This document shows positions 26,362-34,813 of a stretch of DNA of 64,000 bases, in pieces; within the stretch, counting starts at the first letter, position 1; each line of letters opens with the position of its first letter. The stretch covers positions 5,477,001 through 5,541,000 of the forward strand of contig NZ_OY782038.1 of assembly GCF_963677575.1 (NCBI RefSeq), read 5' to 3'. The notes under the pieces are model-generated. The model made no database searches. It was given only the letters and a program-made list of their open reading frames with translations, and was not told the DNA's origin. The translations under genes and the position numbers were made by a program. The stretch is from an uncultured Draconibacterium sp. GTDB lineage: Bacteria; Bacteroidota; Bacteroidia; Bacteroidales; Prolixibacteraceae.

Positions 26362-28143
26362 CTAGAAACGGTACATAATTCCCAGTTTTCCATGGAAGTT
26401 AAAAACATCTGTTCCACGACTGTTATCCCAGTATTCATCCGGGTTGAAGTCGTAAATCCACTGGTAGTTTTTAGCACCCACGAATTTTAAGTTCAGCGAA
26501 ATCAGCAGGTTTTTGTAATCCCAGTTTCCATTTAATGCAGCTGCCAGATCTATCCAATGCATTCGAACATCCTTTACTGTTTCATTATGAAAATCTTCGT
26601 TGTGTGCATATCTTTCCAGTTGAAGTCCAATTCCCTTTAAGCCTTTGTTCCAACCAACATTTAAACTAAGTAAGTTGCTTCCGGGGCCGATTCCTGCGCC
26701 CAGAAGTTGTCCCTGGTGTGTATAACCCTGCCGAACACCAACACCGGTATACCAGGTTTTACTACCCTGTTGGTATACCCCTTGGGTCCCCCTTAATACG
26801 GAAACCGGATTTTTTGCCAAATGGGTGATTTCCATGCCCACCTGAATTATCTGGTCCTGAGAAGGGAGTTCAATTAGTTTTCTGAATCCATAATTAAAGG
26901 CTCTTGAATGTTCCATTTCAACAATAAAATCTCTTCTATCCCAATGATTGTCGGCCAGGCCATATTCCGCATAAATTTCAACATGTGCCTCCGGCCAAAC
27001 GTAACGCATAAAAAACGAATAGTATGAGTCTCGTTTCTGGTGATTGCTCAGTTCGCCTTCCTCCAGATCTTCTTCCTGTTTTTCCAGCTTTTTTTCCCGG
27101 AAAGAGCTAAAAACCGGCAGATAGGCGTCAAAAGAGTTGTCCATATCGATTTTATACATCTGAAAACTGCGTATTAAGCCCAGGTGAAGACCCTTTACCC
27201 ACTTGGGGCTGTAATTCAGGAGCATGCCATTAAAATAACGGTCGTCCTGCCGTTTGGGCGAATAAAAAAGCATACCGTTATGGTCTTTTACTTCGGTGTT
27301 GGGAGGCGGGTAACCCGAAGCGATTAAAGTACCAATTACAAGTTGCCCTTCAAAAGAACCGATAGGAGTACGTATGGGACGGGTGGTATTTAAGGTAAAA
27401 TGGCGAAACCCGGGTGCAGTATTGGTCATTAAAAGGCTATTACGCCTGCCGGGGCCCCACCAGAGATTTCCATTGGAATAGCCCAGCGAAATGGATTTGT
27501 AGTTTAAACGAACACTGCTTTGCCCCCAGTTAAACTGGCTGTAAGCACCATCGCCAAAACGTTCCGGCTGGTCGATATGGTTTATAGTATGAAAATAGTA
27601 CTGCGCCCATCGTAAAATGGCCAGTTCCGGGTTTTCACGGGTTAATGGAAAACCATCATATTCAGGGTTTGTTGCATAAACATATTCAGGTTGCAATTTA
27701 AAAGAAAGTGAGGCCACTTTGTCTATTATCGAAACATTAAAATAGAGACCACCACTAACAAAGGTCTGATAACCTTTGGCAGGGATCATAGCCCCATCGT
27801 TCCAGTCTTCCGGATGGTGGGAGTTGTACTGATTGGTCCATACCAAAGGAAGAAGTTTTAACGAGAGATCTGATGGCAATTCTTTCTCCCAGACCTCATT
27901 AACATTCCAGTCAAAAAAACTTCCTGTGGTTTCATTTGGCCGGTGCGGATCTTTCACTCCAAAAGCCTCGGTAGGAAAGAGGGGATAGGAAACAAAAGAA
28001 TAATCCGGTTCAATATTACCGAGTAGTTGTTCTCTTCGGTAATAATCTTCCAGCTGATCGAAGTCGCTTGAAAGAGCTTGTGCTCCAACTTGTTCGGTAA
28101 TAAGAAGGATCAAAGCTATTATTAGAAAATATTTCCAGGTCAT
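26362..28143 (-). CDS. Capsule assembly Wzi family outer-membrane protein (tandem copy 2)
   Basis: The ATG at 28143 gives MTWKYFLIIALILLITEQVG and a signal peptidase site near GAQ; the ATG at 28188 would add 15 polar residues in front. The 593-residue precursor shares with its neighbour EDYYRREQLLGNIEPDYSF, NQYNSHHPEDWNDGAMIPAK, WGQSSVRLNYKSISLGYSNG (shown by key parts) and GQLLGAGIGPGSN, and ends GKLGIMYRF. It carries an extra charged loop around residues 365-390 (EKKLEKQEEDLEEGEL) not seen in the other copy. The two adjacent genes are evident tandem duplicates. Function is inferred from the family. Confidence 0.78.
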   Translation of the reverse strand: MTWKYFLIIALILLITEQVGAQALSSDFDQLEDYYRREQLLGNIEPDYSFVSYPLFPTEAFGVKDPHRPNETTGSFFDWNVNEVWEKELPSDLSLKLLPLVWTNQYNSHHPEDWNDGAMIPAKGYQTFVSGGLYFNVSIIDKVASLSFKLQPEYVYATNPEYDGFPLTRENPELAILRWAQYYFHTINHIDQPERFGDGAYSQFNWGQSSVRLNYKSISLGYSNGNLWWGPGRRNSLLMTNTAPGFRHFTLNTTRPIRTPIGSFEGQLVIGTLIASGYPPPNTEVKDHNGMLFYSPKRQDDRYFNGMLLNYSPKWVKGLHLGLIRSFQMYKIDMDNSFDAYLPVFSSFREKKLEKQEEDLEEGELSNHQKRDSYYSFFMRYVWPEAHVEIYAEYGLADNHWDRRDFIVEMEHSRAFNYGFRKLIELPSQDQIIQVGMEITHLAKNPVSVLRGTQGVYQQGSKTWYTGVGVRQGYTHQGQLLGAGIGPGSNLLSLNVGWNKGLKGIGLQLERYAHNEDFHNETVKDVRMHWIDLAAALNGNWDYKNLLISLNLKFVGAKNYQWIYDFNPDEYWDNSRGTDVFNFHGKLGIMYRF

Positions 28144-28453
28144 ATGATATTTTTTCTTGTTTTTAATGGGAGCGTAATGTGAATTCATTTAATAATGCAA
28201 TCAGAGACAAATTGTGTTTTTACACCGCTCTAAAGAACGGTGCAAAAAATAGTTTGTAATTCTGAGCAGTCTTTATTGCGTACTTATTTCCGTTCCTGAG
28301 GGGAGCTCCCGACAGGGTGAGGGGAAGAAAGAATCAAATTTTGTTATCTTCATTTCTGACAATTATATTGAGTATAAGTATCGTACTTTAACACCACCGC
28401 CCTTACGGACGGTGCTTTTAATTGCCGGGGCTTTGCCCCTAAGACAATTTAGA
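28144..28453. repeat. Spacer with imperfect hairpins and a degraded two-stem repeat
   Basis: Near 28217-28236 ACCGCTCT and AGAACGGT form a stem with one mismatch at the fifth pair. Near 28389-28407 ACCGCCC and GGACGGT form the same kind of mismatched stem, followed by GGGGCTTTGCCCC. Around 28298-28325 the sequence GAGGGGAGC...GGGTGAGGGG looks like a degraded member of the two-stem repeat family. No gene is visible. Confidence 0.5.
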
Positions 28454-29938
28454 TTAAACCATCTTGCTTTTCCCCTTCACCAAAACAGCCGGTATCCATC
28501 CTTTTGTTCTTGCATAGACAAAAGCTTCATCGATTAAAGGATTTTTAAATATCCAGCCTTGAATACTAAAATACACCAATGCCGACAGCGGAACTGCGAT
28601 TAAAAGGCAGATTATTGCATTATCAGAGATCGTACGCACCCCATAGGCAATGGGAATAAAAAGTAAACAGGACAAAAGAGCTTTGAACAGCAGTCCCCAA
28701 TCTATTTCTAATTTTAAAAATTTATACGCAAAATAGCCGGCTATTCCGGTTACTACAATTTCGCTTGAGAGGGTGGCAACGGCTGCTCCTTTATCCTCAA
28801 AGCTGCTTATTAGCAAGAGATTTAGTGCAATGCTTACTCCCGTGCCTGCAAGCGTTGCCCAGAGGTATTTTCGTTCGTGACCAGCTGGTATTAGCAGTTG
28901 AAACCCAAAAATATGGGCAACTCCTATTATCAATGCCAAAGGTGCACTTATTTTCATGGTTAGTACTGCGTTTACGAATTCCGGTCCTGAAATGGAAATA
29001 ATAAATTCTTTGGCGAAAAGAAAAAGCCCAAAACTAATGGGCACACCCAGTAAGCAGGTAAATGCAAAGGATTGATTAATTAATTTATTTACCTGGGTTT
29101 TGTCCCTGCTTTCAAGGCTTTGTGTAATACGGGGAATTAATACCGTACCCAGGGCAATCAATACCGGAATGGTAATTTTATTAATTTTTAATGCCGCGGT
29201 ATAAAGTCCCACAGCTGTATCATTGGCCAGAAAGCCCAGCAACAAAGTATCGATGACCGAATATATACTAATGGATACAGAAGTGCCCAGCAGAGTAAGC
29301 AAGGCCGGAAGGTGACGTTTGATCTCCAGGTTTTTAACGCGCCACGAGATGACTTTACGGATTCCCCACAAATTCCATAAATGATTGGCTAAAATCGAAA
29401 AAATAACTACGCCAAAATAGAGCAGCAAATCTTCCTTTGTTTTTACGAATATAAACAGAGCCAATAGCGAAATCGCCTTTATGCTTATGGAGCGCATCGA
29501 CAAAAAGCGAAACTGCTCCATGCCTTTGTAATACCAGTCGAGGTTGGAGAAGGCACTGATTACAATTAAACCACCCAGCAGATAAAGCTGCAGATCATCA
29601 TGAAACCAGGGAACTAAAAACAGAACCCCCAAGTACACAAAGAGCAAAAGCAGAGAGCTAATAACGTTTAAAAACAACAGTTCCGAAACTGTTTTGCTTA
29701 TCCGGGCCTGGTCGTGACGGATTTTTGCAATTTCGCGTACACCGTAATGGGGTATTCCAATAACTGCCAGTAAAACAAAGTACTGGGCAAATACCAGTAT
29801 AAACTGAATTTTTCCAAAAGCCTCTGGACCCAATATTCGGGAAGCATAGGAAAAGCTGATGAAGGGAAACAATAAGTTGCTCAATAAGAGCAGGCTATTG
29901 TGAAATAAATTCCTTTTTATGGATGCGGTTTTTTCCAA
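28454..29938 (-). CDS. Oligosaccharide flippase (Wzx-like, MOP superfamily)
   Basis: The 494-residue protein has about 14 hydrophobic segments and begins with a polysaccharide-synthesis signature: NSLLLLSNLLFPFISFSYAS followed by RILGPEAFGKIQF. It would move lipid-linked repeat units across the inner membrane. It is separated from the Wzi pair by repeat-rich spacer. Upstream, in the direction of transcription, two insertion sequences lie between it and the GT2 at 33162. They may have cut it from its original promoter. A second flippase, at 54284-55816, is only distantly similar. Confidence 0.88.
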   Translation of the reverse strand: MEKTASIKRNLFHNSLLLLSNLLFPFISFSYASRILGPEAFGKIQFILVFAQYFVLLAVIGIPHYGVREIAKIRHDQARISKTVSELLFLNVISSLLLLFVYLGVLFLVPWFHDDLQLYLLGGLIVISAFSNLDWYYKGMEQFRFLSMRSISIKAISLLALFIFVKTKEDLLLYFGVVIFSILANHLWNLWGIRKVISWRVKNLEIKRHLPALLTLLGTSVSISIYSVIDTLLLGFLANDTAVGLYTAALKINKITIPVLIALGTVLIPRITQSLESRDKTQVNKLINQSFAFTCLLGVPISFGLFLFAKEFIISISGPEFVNAVLTMKISAPLALIIGVAHIFGFQLLIPAGHERKYLWATLAGTGVSIALNLLLISSFEDKGAAVATLSSEIVVTGIAGYFAYKFLKLEIDWGLLFKALLSCLLFIPIAYGVRTISDNAIICLLIAVPLSALVYFSIQGWIFKNPLIDEAFVYARTKGWIPAVLVKGKSKMV

Positions 29939-30012
29939 AACTTAGTAATGAGTGGAAAATGAAAACGGTAATAGAAACTTGTTGCTCGAAATTTCTCCTC
30001 CTTTGTCGAGGA

Positions 30013-31418
30013 CTACGGTGTACACACAACTTTATTTTTCAATAAGGTATAGCCTTTATAAATATCCTCAAACCGGTCTATACCTTCTTTTAAGGTAATA
30101 AAGCCAGCTTGTCTTTGAGATTTATAACCTTTCCAGCCTCCGACCCTGGCCAGTATCCATGCGGCCCATGCCTGAGAGTAAGGTTTATATTGATTTTGTT
30201 GCTTTATTGTCTTTCCTTGGTATTGATTATTCAGGTAGTCTAAACACTCTAGCTGCTCTGCACTAAACGTTTGTTTTGCGGAGATCTCATTGTTTTCTTG
30301 TAATGCTAGTTTAAGATTCATAATTGTCAATGCACTTTTCATGGCTAAAACGGTTAACTTTCGTATTGCCCACCCGCTTTCAAGTTCACTGCGTTCAATC
30401 TGAAAACCTTTGCTTTTCAGCAACCTGAATAGTTGTTCGATATACCATCTCATTGAATACCATTTTACAATCTGGATTGCATCAGACAATGATTCGACAT
30501 CATGTGTTGTTAATAACCTCCATCTTATCGTTTGTTCCGGGTTACAGGGATTTACTTCTTCAACCGAAACAACGGCGATCCTAACCTGGGCTGTAGTGTC
30601 ATCTTTTAGTGTTCTGGGTTTCAATAGTGTAACATGGTCGTATTTTACTTGCATCCGGGCTTCCCTTTTTTGAAAACCGGAAGTATTGCCGCCTAATATT
30701 TCCAACACGTAAGTACCCTGAACCGGAAGCTCCTTAAGGTGACTGTGAAGTGTTTTACCATTATCGAGGCACCTGTTCTGGCTATTTCGGATCAGGAGGT
30801 GGACATTCTCCCTTGGCACTTCACAAAACTGCTTGTAGATATCTCCTTCACGATCTTCTATAAGCGTTACCATATCCGCCCTTTCCAGTGCCGGTATACT
30901 CTTAAGGGAACATTCTATCCATTTATAAGATTCTTTGGATTCTAATGCCAAACTTTTATAATTGCGCTCGTATTTGGTGCCAAACCCATCTTCACGATGC
31001 CACATGCGGATGTGAGAGAAACCATAGACCTCTAATGTATCTGCATTTAAGGCCAATGTCGGATGTAGCATAAAACCAAGGCTACCTGTGGCACGACATG
31101 CTCCAAGTCCACTGGATGGCTTCTTCCGGTTTTTGTTCCATTGGAAATTGAACTCGCTCGTATCTTGTAGTGCGAGAATATGCCCGCCTGTGATCTTTTT
31201 TGCTGTTTCCCTACAGATAGAATTTATCAAATCTTCTTCTTTCACCTTTTCATTATTAAGAAATCGATAATAACTAACCTCCTGGCTACGAATACCTGAG
31301 AGCTTTTTTATACAGGAAGATCTTCGCTGGGTTAAAGCAGTTTCTAACTCGTTTTTTTTTCAAGCCTCTTATCTTTATCAAAACCATAACGGATTACATC
31401 TCCTTTATTTTCAGTCAT
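30013..31418 (-). CDS. IS4-family transposase, reading frame split by a -1 shift at an A9 run
   Basis: The main frame (30013-31245, 410 residues from a GTG) holds the DDE catalytic core: Asp28 in ALQDTSEF, Asp131 in IEDREGD, and the IS4 signature Y-x2-R-x3-E-x6-K (Tyr263, Arg266, Glu270, Lys277). Its N-terminal domain is encoded upstream from the ATG at 31418 in another frame: MTENKGDVIRYGFDKDKRLE, after which a run of nine A (31352-31360) separates it from NELETALTQRRSSCIKKL and SGIRSQEVSYYRFLNNEKV in the main frame. A -1 slip on A-AAA-AAA joins the two exactly. The stop codon TAG is the last three bases of the element. Either programmed frameshifting or a recent indel explains it. Confidence 0.85.
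31352..31360 (-). other. A9 slippery run joining the two transposase frames
   Basis: On the minus strand the frame reads GAA AAA AAA ACG and meets TAG two codons later. Slipping back one base on A-AAA-AAA gives AAC GAG TTA and continues in the transposase frame. This is the classic heptamer type used for -1 frameshifting by several IS elements. Confidence 0.6.
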
Positions 31419-31629
31419 ATTGCTCAGTATATATATATTGTAACTACTCCATTTAAGTTAACAAATATTTGTGTGTACACCGTAGTTTGTCGAGGAGGAG
31501 GGGACCAACGTATGTTGGTGAGGTGGTTAAGTATATCGAATTATACGGATTCCACTAAAGACAACCGTAGAGAAATCACCACCTCCCCACTGATTACGCT
31601 GTACTCCATCAGTAGTACTCCTCCTATTC

Positions 31630-32634
31630 TTATGAAACAGACAAGGGATTAATGTAATTTTGTATATACATTTTTTCATTTTTTATCACTGCGAACATTC
31701 TCAGAACTAGTTTAGCCCTAATTGCATTTAACACAGTCATTTTATTTTTACCTTCTGCTACTTTTCGGTTATAGTAATGACCTAAATCTCCGTTTGTTTT
31801 ACTTGCAGAAAGTGCAGCCATATGTAAAAGAGCTTTAATGCTTTTATCTGCTCGTTTTGAAACTTTACGTTTTGAGCGAACACTACTCCCTGAAGTGTAT
31901 GAAAATGGAGCCACCCCGGCATGGCAGCAAAACTTTCGAGGATCTTTAAAATCCCTGAATGCATTTGTTTCCAATATCATTTTTAATGCAGTTCTTTCTC
32001 CAACGCCATCAATAGAGCAAAGTAAGTAGTGCTGTTTAGACAAGGTTTCATCATTATCGATAATGGACTGTATTTGATCTTCTATTTGTTTTATTGCTTG
32101 GTTTAGGTTTTGTATCAGCTGAGACAAGCGCTTATGTTTCTTTGTATAGATTTGTTGATTCATAAAATCCCTTTGGTCGGTCAATTGCCCCTTATATTTG
32201 GCCCTGTCGCAAACAAGCATATCTCGTTCACTTACCAATTGTTTTAGGTTCTGGATTGCGTCTTCTGGCATTGAGAACAAACTTACCTGATCCTCAAACC
32301 TCTGCGCATAGATGGCTATTTTTCGGGCATCAAGTTTGTCATTTTTCCCTCTTTGCATCCCTGATCTAAACTTGATTTGCACCGGGTTTTCTATCCACAA
32401 ATCAAGCTCAAGATCCTTGCAAACGCATGATAGCGGATAGATATATTGCCCCGTATATTCGGCGCATATTAAAACCTTTTCTTTCGAGGTATCCTTTAAG
32501 ATGGATTCCAGGTGGCTTTTTATTGCTGAACTGTGATTGGTCACAACCTCTTCCTTGCAGAACTGTCCATCCTGATAATTGCAAAAATCTAATTTTAACT
32601 TACTAACATCAACGCCAATAAAAATCTTCTTCAT
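31630..32634 (-). CDS. IS110-family transposase (DEDD plus serine recombinase-like)
   Basis: I start at the ATG giving MKKIFIGVDVSKLKLDFC; the upstream ATG at 32700 adds 22 residues without family match. The 334-residue protein has the N-terminal DEDD RuvC-like domain, with Asp9 in GVDVSK, Glu59 in AEYTGQY, and Asp99/Asp102 in NDKLDARKIA. A coiled-coil middle follows, then a C-terminal Transposase_20 domain with IDGVGERTAL and the serine region PFSYTSGSSVRSKRK. Characterised IS110 members use an RNA encoded next to the gene to pair donor and target. All key residues are present, so the enzyme may be active. Confidence 0.93.
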   Translation of the reverse strand: MKKIFIGVDVSKLKLDFCNYQDGQFCKEEVVTNHSSAIKSHLESILKDTSKEKVLICAEYTGQYIYPLSCVCKDLELDLWIENPVQIKFRSGMQRGKNDKLDARKIAIYAQRFEDQVSLFSMPEDAIQNLKQLVSERDMLVCDRAKYKGQLTDQRDFMNQQIYTKKHKRLSQLIQNLNQAIKQIEDQIQSIIDNDETLSKQHYLLCSIDGVGERTALKMILETNAFRDFKDPRKFCCHAGVAPFSYTSGSSVRSKRKVSKRADKSIKALLHMAALSASKTNGDLGHYYNRKVAEGKNKMTVLNAIRAKLVLRMFAVIKNEKMYIQNYINPLSVS

Positions 32635-32810
32635 AACTTTGAATTTAGCAAACATGAAAAGAAGGGAAACTTGAAATAATCCTAAAAACCTTAATTGCAA
32701 AAGGCTAAATTCTTATATAGGTCTTTATTTCAAGAAAACCAGAAAGTCTAAATAGGAGGATAAGTTTGTTGCTTACCCCAGGAGATAGTTTACTGTCTGG
32801 TTTCCTTTCT
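32635..32810 (-). ncRNA. Candidate bridge-RNA region of the IS110-family element
   Basis: The stretch upstream of the transposase is the place where IS110-group (as opposed to IS1111-group) elements encode their bridge RNA. It holds a long imperfect hairpin: AACCAGAAAGTCTAAAT at 32737-32753 pairs with ATAGTTTACTGTCTGGTT at 32785-32802, leaving internal loops. No protein is encoded here. The RNA call is an inference from family knowledge and position; element ends and guide loops were not determined. Confidence 0.4.
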
Positions 32811-33161
32811 TTTTTTAATGTTTATGGTTTATACTCAAAATTAATCCATTCTATTTCATTGGGAATTAATACCTCAAATCTAAGGTCATAGGAGGAGGAA
32901 TGAATACTATGTTAAGCCACGCGAAAGGATTCGCGGTGTAGCGGTGTTTAATGACTATTTTAATCTGAATAATTCCCCGAGGCTTTGCCACGGGGTTCCG
33001 CTTTATCTCCCCTGCAGAGGGGAGATGTCAGTCTTTATGACTGACAGAGGGGTGAAATAAAGAAAATTCGATTTTCAGCGATTTAGCTGAAATGAAGTTG
33101 GCGTAATACCCCTTGGCTCTGCCACGGGGATAGTCAACTTCAAGAATTTTTTTTATTCTAG
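32811..33161. repeat. Spacer with four palindromic elements
   Basis: Elements seen are CGCGAAAGGATTCGCG at 32920-32935; CCCCGAGGC with GCCACGGGG near 32977-32997; a two-stem repeat at 33006-33054 (TCTCCCC with GGGGAGA, then GTCAGTC with GACTGAC, then AGAGGGGTG); and CCCCTTGGC with GCCACGGGG near 33109-33129, with one mismatched pair. No gene is visible. Confidence 0.65.
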
Positions 33162-34031
33162 TCAGGAAACCTTTTTTTTCTTTTTTGAAGGTTTTAATGC
33201 CTCCAATGTCGATTTTAGTTTGAGTTTATAATCCAGCTCCTGAAGAATACGTTTGTTTGTTTTCCATCTTTCAGGATCATAAAACCATCCCCATTTATTA
33301 AAATAGCGTATGGTATTGATCATATGTATCATCATCATTCGTGCACTCTTATAGGAGTGTCGGTGATGATAGTGGGTGATTTCAACTTTTGGGTAATAAA
33401 TAGTCTCGTAGTGTTCGTGAATTCTTCGCGAGAGGTCAAAGTCTTCGGCATAAAGGAAAAAACGCTCGTCGAACAATCCCACCTTTTTTAAAGCTTCAGT
33501 TCTGAAAAACATAAAACATCCCGAAAGGCAGGGAGCTTCAATGGTTGTGTTGTAACCGTTAAAGGCCAGCTGATATCTTTTTCGTTTCTCTTTTAATATA
33601 TTTTCGGGTAAAAAGAGTCGGATCATCAGATTCGACGGGGTTGGTAAAAGTTTGGCGAGGTATTGTACTTCTCCTCTTAGGTTTAATACTTTCGGTAGAA
33701 GTAATCCAACTTTCTGATGTTTTTTAAAATAGGAGATTATTTTTGGAATAACACCCTCTGAGAAAAATATGTCGGTATTTAAGGCCAGATGATACTCTGA
33801 TTTATCCAGAATTTTCCGAATAGCAACATTATGTGCTGCTCCATACCCCAGGTTCTTCCCCAAAAAAATGTATTCAATTTTATCGTTGCGAATGACATTT
33901 TTTAATCGATCGTCAGGCGAATTATCTACAATTATGATTTTTGAAAATATATCTTCCTGAAACAGAGACTGACATACCTTCTCTAATTCTGCCATCGATG
34001 TTTTATATAGTACAATACTGGCTGTAATCAT
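33162..34031 (-). CDS. GT2 family glycosyltransferase (rhamnosyltransferase-like)
   Basis: The 289-residue protein begins ITASIVLYKTSMAELEKV, with IIVDNSPDD, GKNLGYGAAHNVAI, LALNTDIFF as the DxD-type segment, and DERFFLYAEDFDLSRRI as the acceptor motif. This is the WbbL/rhamnosyltransferase GT2 subtype. It ends with a very basic tail (KPSKKKKK). It follows the sugar-transferase genes with a 37-base gap and probably adds the second or third sugar of the repeat. Downstream lie the IS110 and IS4 elements. Confidence 0.87.
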   Translation of the reverse strand: MITASIVLYKTSMAELEKVCQSLFQEDIFSKIIIVDNSPDDRLKNVIRNDKIEYIFLGKNLGYGAAHNVAIRKILDKSEYHLALNTDIFFSEGVIPKIISYFKKHQKVGLLLPKVLNLRGEVQYLAKLLPTPSNLMIRLFLPENILKEKRKRYQLAFNGYNTTIEAPCLSGCFMFFRTEALKKVGLFDERFFLYAEDFDLSRRIHEHYETIYYPKVEITHYHHRHSYKSARMMMIHMINTIRYFNKWGWFYDPERWKTNKRILQELDYKLKLKSTLEALKPSKKKKKVS

Positions 34032-34068
34032 CCTCTTCAGTTTTGTTTCACGTTCTTATTCCAGTTTT

Positions 34069-34791
34069 TTAATGGCCTCCACCTTTTAATACCACCATTA
34101 TTCCTTTTGCAATTACATACAAGTCGGTAAACAAAAGTTTTAATGCCGGATAGTGCAGGTAACGATGTATGTATTCGTATTCGTAAACGGGATTGCCAAA
34201 TTCCGGTGTCCCTTTTCGTATGTGTCCGAAGCCTAATAAACCTCCCCGAACTAACTTTCGGGTTACATTACCTTGCGCCAGGTCTCTTTCATAATGGTGA
34301 ACAGCAAGAGGTCTGGGCCCCACAAACGACATATCGCCTTTTAGGATAAGAAAGAATTGAGGCAACTCATCAATATAGAATTTTTTTACAAAACGACCAA
34401 CATGTGTGCGGGCTTCCGGCATCCATTCATTTTGATAAGCATGCCAGTCGCCTTTGGCCTGTAATTCCTTATCGATATATTTTTCTTTTATCAGACGAAT
34501 TTTCCATTTCTTAAATTTTTTGCCACGGCTCACCCCATAATAGTAGAAAAACAAGGGGCCTTTGTTCTCTTTAACAACTATTCCTTCTATCCAGTTCGCC
34601 AGCACTAAAAACAAGAATACGGGCAATGTAAGCAAGAGAAAAAAAGAAGCAAGTAATTTATCAAAGAGTAACTTTGGGAAGGGAACTTTTAACGATTCTT
34701 TTAACTCAAAGATTTCTTTATATTGTTGTTTAATCTTTTCTGTTGGCGGTTTGTAGGGAAATGCTTCTTTTGGTTCGTTTATCGTATTCAT
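34069..34791 (-). CDS. Bacterial sugar transferase (initiating phosphoglycosyl transferase-like)
   Basis: The protein has one hydrophobic segment (LLFDKLLASFFLLLTLPVFL) and a cytoplasmic domain with YIDELPQFFLILKGDMSFVGPRPL, holding the catalytic Asp-Glu pair and the conserved GPRP motif of monotopic PglC/WbaP-type transferases. Downstream is GLLGFGHIRKGTPEF instead of the usual GITGWAQ, and the polyprenyl-phosphate-binding region is shortened. The start at 34791 avoids overlap with the upstream stop; an ATG at 34845 is also possible and would overlap it by 32 bases. It follows the WbaP-like gene directly. Confidence 0.8.
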   Translation of the reverse strand: MNTINEPKEAFPYKPPTEKIKQQYKEIFELKESLKVPFPKLLFDKLLASFFLLLTLPVFLFLVLANWIEGIVVKENKGPLFFYYYGVSRGKKFKKWKIRLIKEKYIDKELQAKGDWHAYQNEWMPEARTHVGRFVKKFYIDELPQFFLILKGDMSFVGPRPLAVHHYERDLAQGNVTRKLVRGGLLGFGHIRKGTPEFGNPVYEYEYIHRYLHYPALKLLFTDLYVIAKGIMVVLKGGGH

Positions 34792-34813
34792 CTTGTTTGT
34801 TACTTCTTGCTTA

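Larger units (their letters stand above)
30013..31485 (-). mobile_element. Complete IS4-family insertion sequence (1473 bp)
   Basis: The element is bounded by perfect 17-base inverted repeats, CTACGGTGTACACACAA at 30013-30029 and its complement at 31469-31485. The target sequence TTTGTCGAGGA is duplicated at 30002-30012 and 31486-31496, an 11-base duplication within the range usual for IS4-family elements. Element length and a single transposase gene also fit. The intact ends and duplication imply recent insertion. Confidence 0.95.
29995..31527 (+). repeat. Two-stem palindromic repeat, split by the IS4-family element
   Basis: Without the insertion and one copy of the target duplication, the sequence reads CTCCTCC then TTTGTCGAGGA then GGAGGGGACC. 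It continues CAACGTATGTTGGTGAGG and TGGT. Stem 1 is CTCCTCC with GGAGGAG, stem 2 is CCAAC with GTTGG. The same layout occurs at 43683-43731 and, with changed but still paired stems, at 33006-33054, 36531-36603 and 42641-42690. The IS entered stem-loop 1. Confidence 0.8.

Noticed and set aside
31630..32810. Exact ends of the IS110-family element
   Set aside because: These elements lack inverted repeats, and I found no convincing flanking duplication; only the gene and candidate RNA region are reported.
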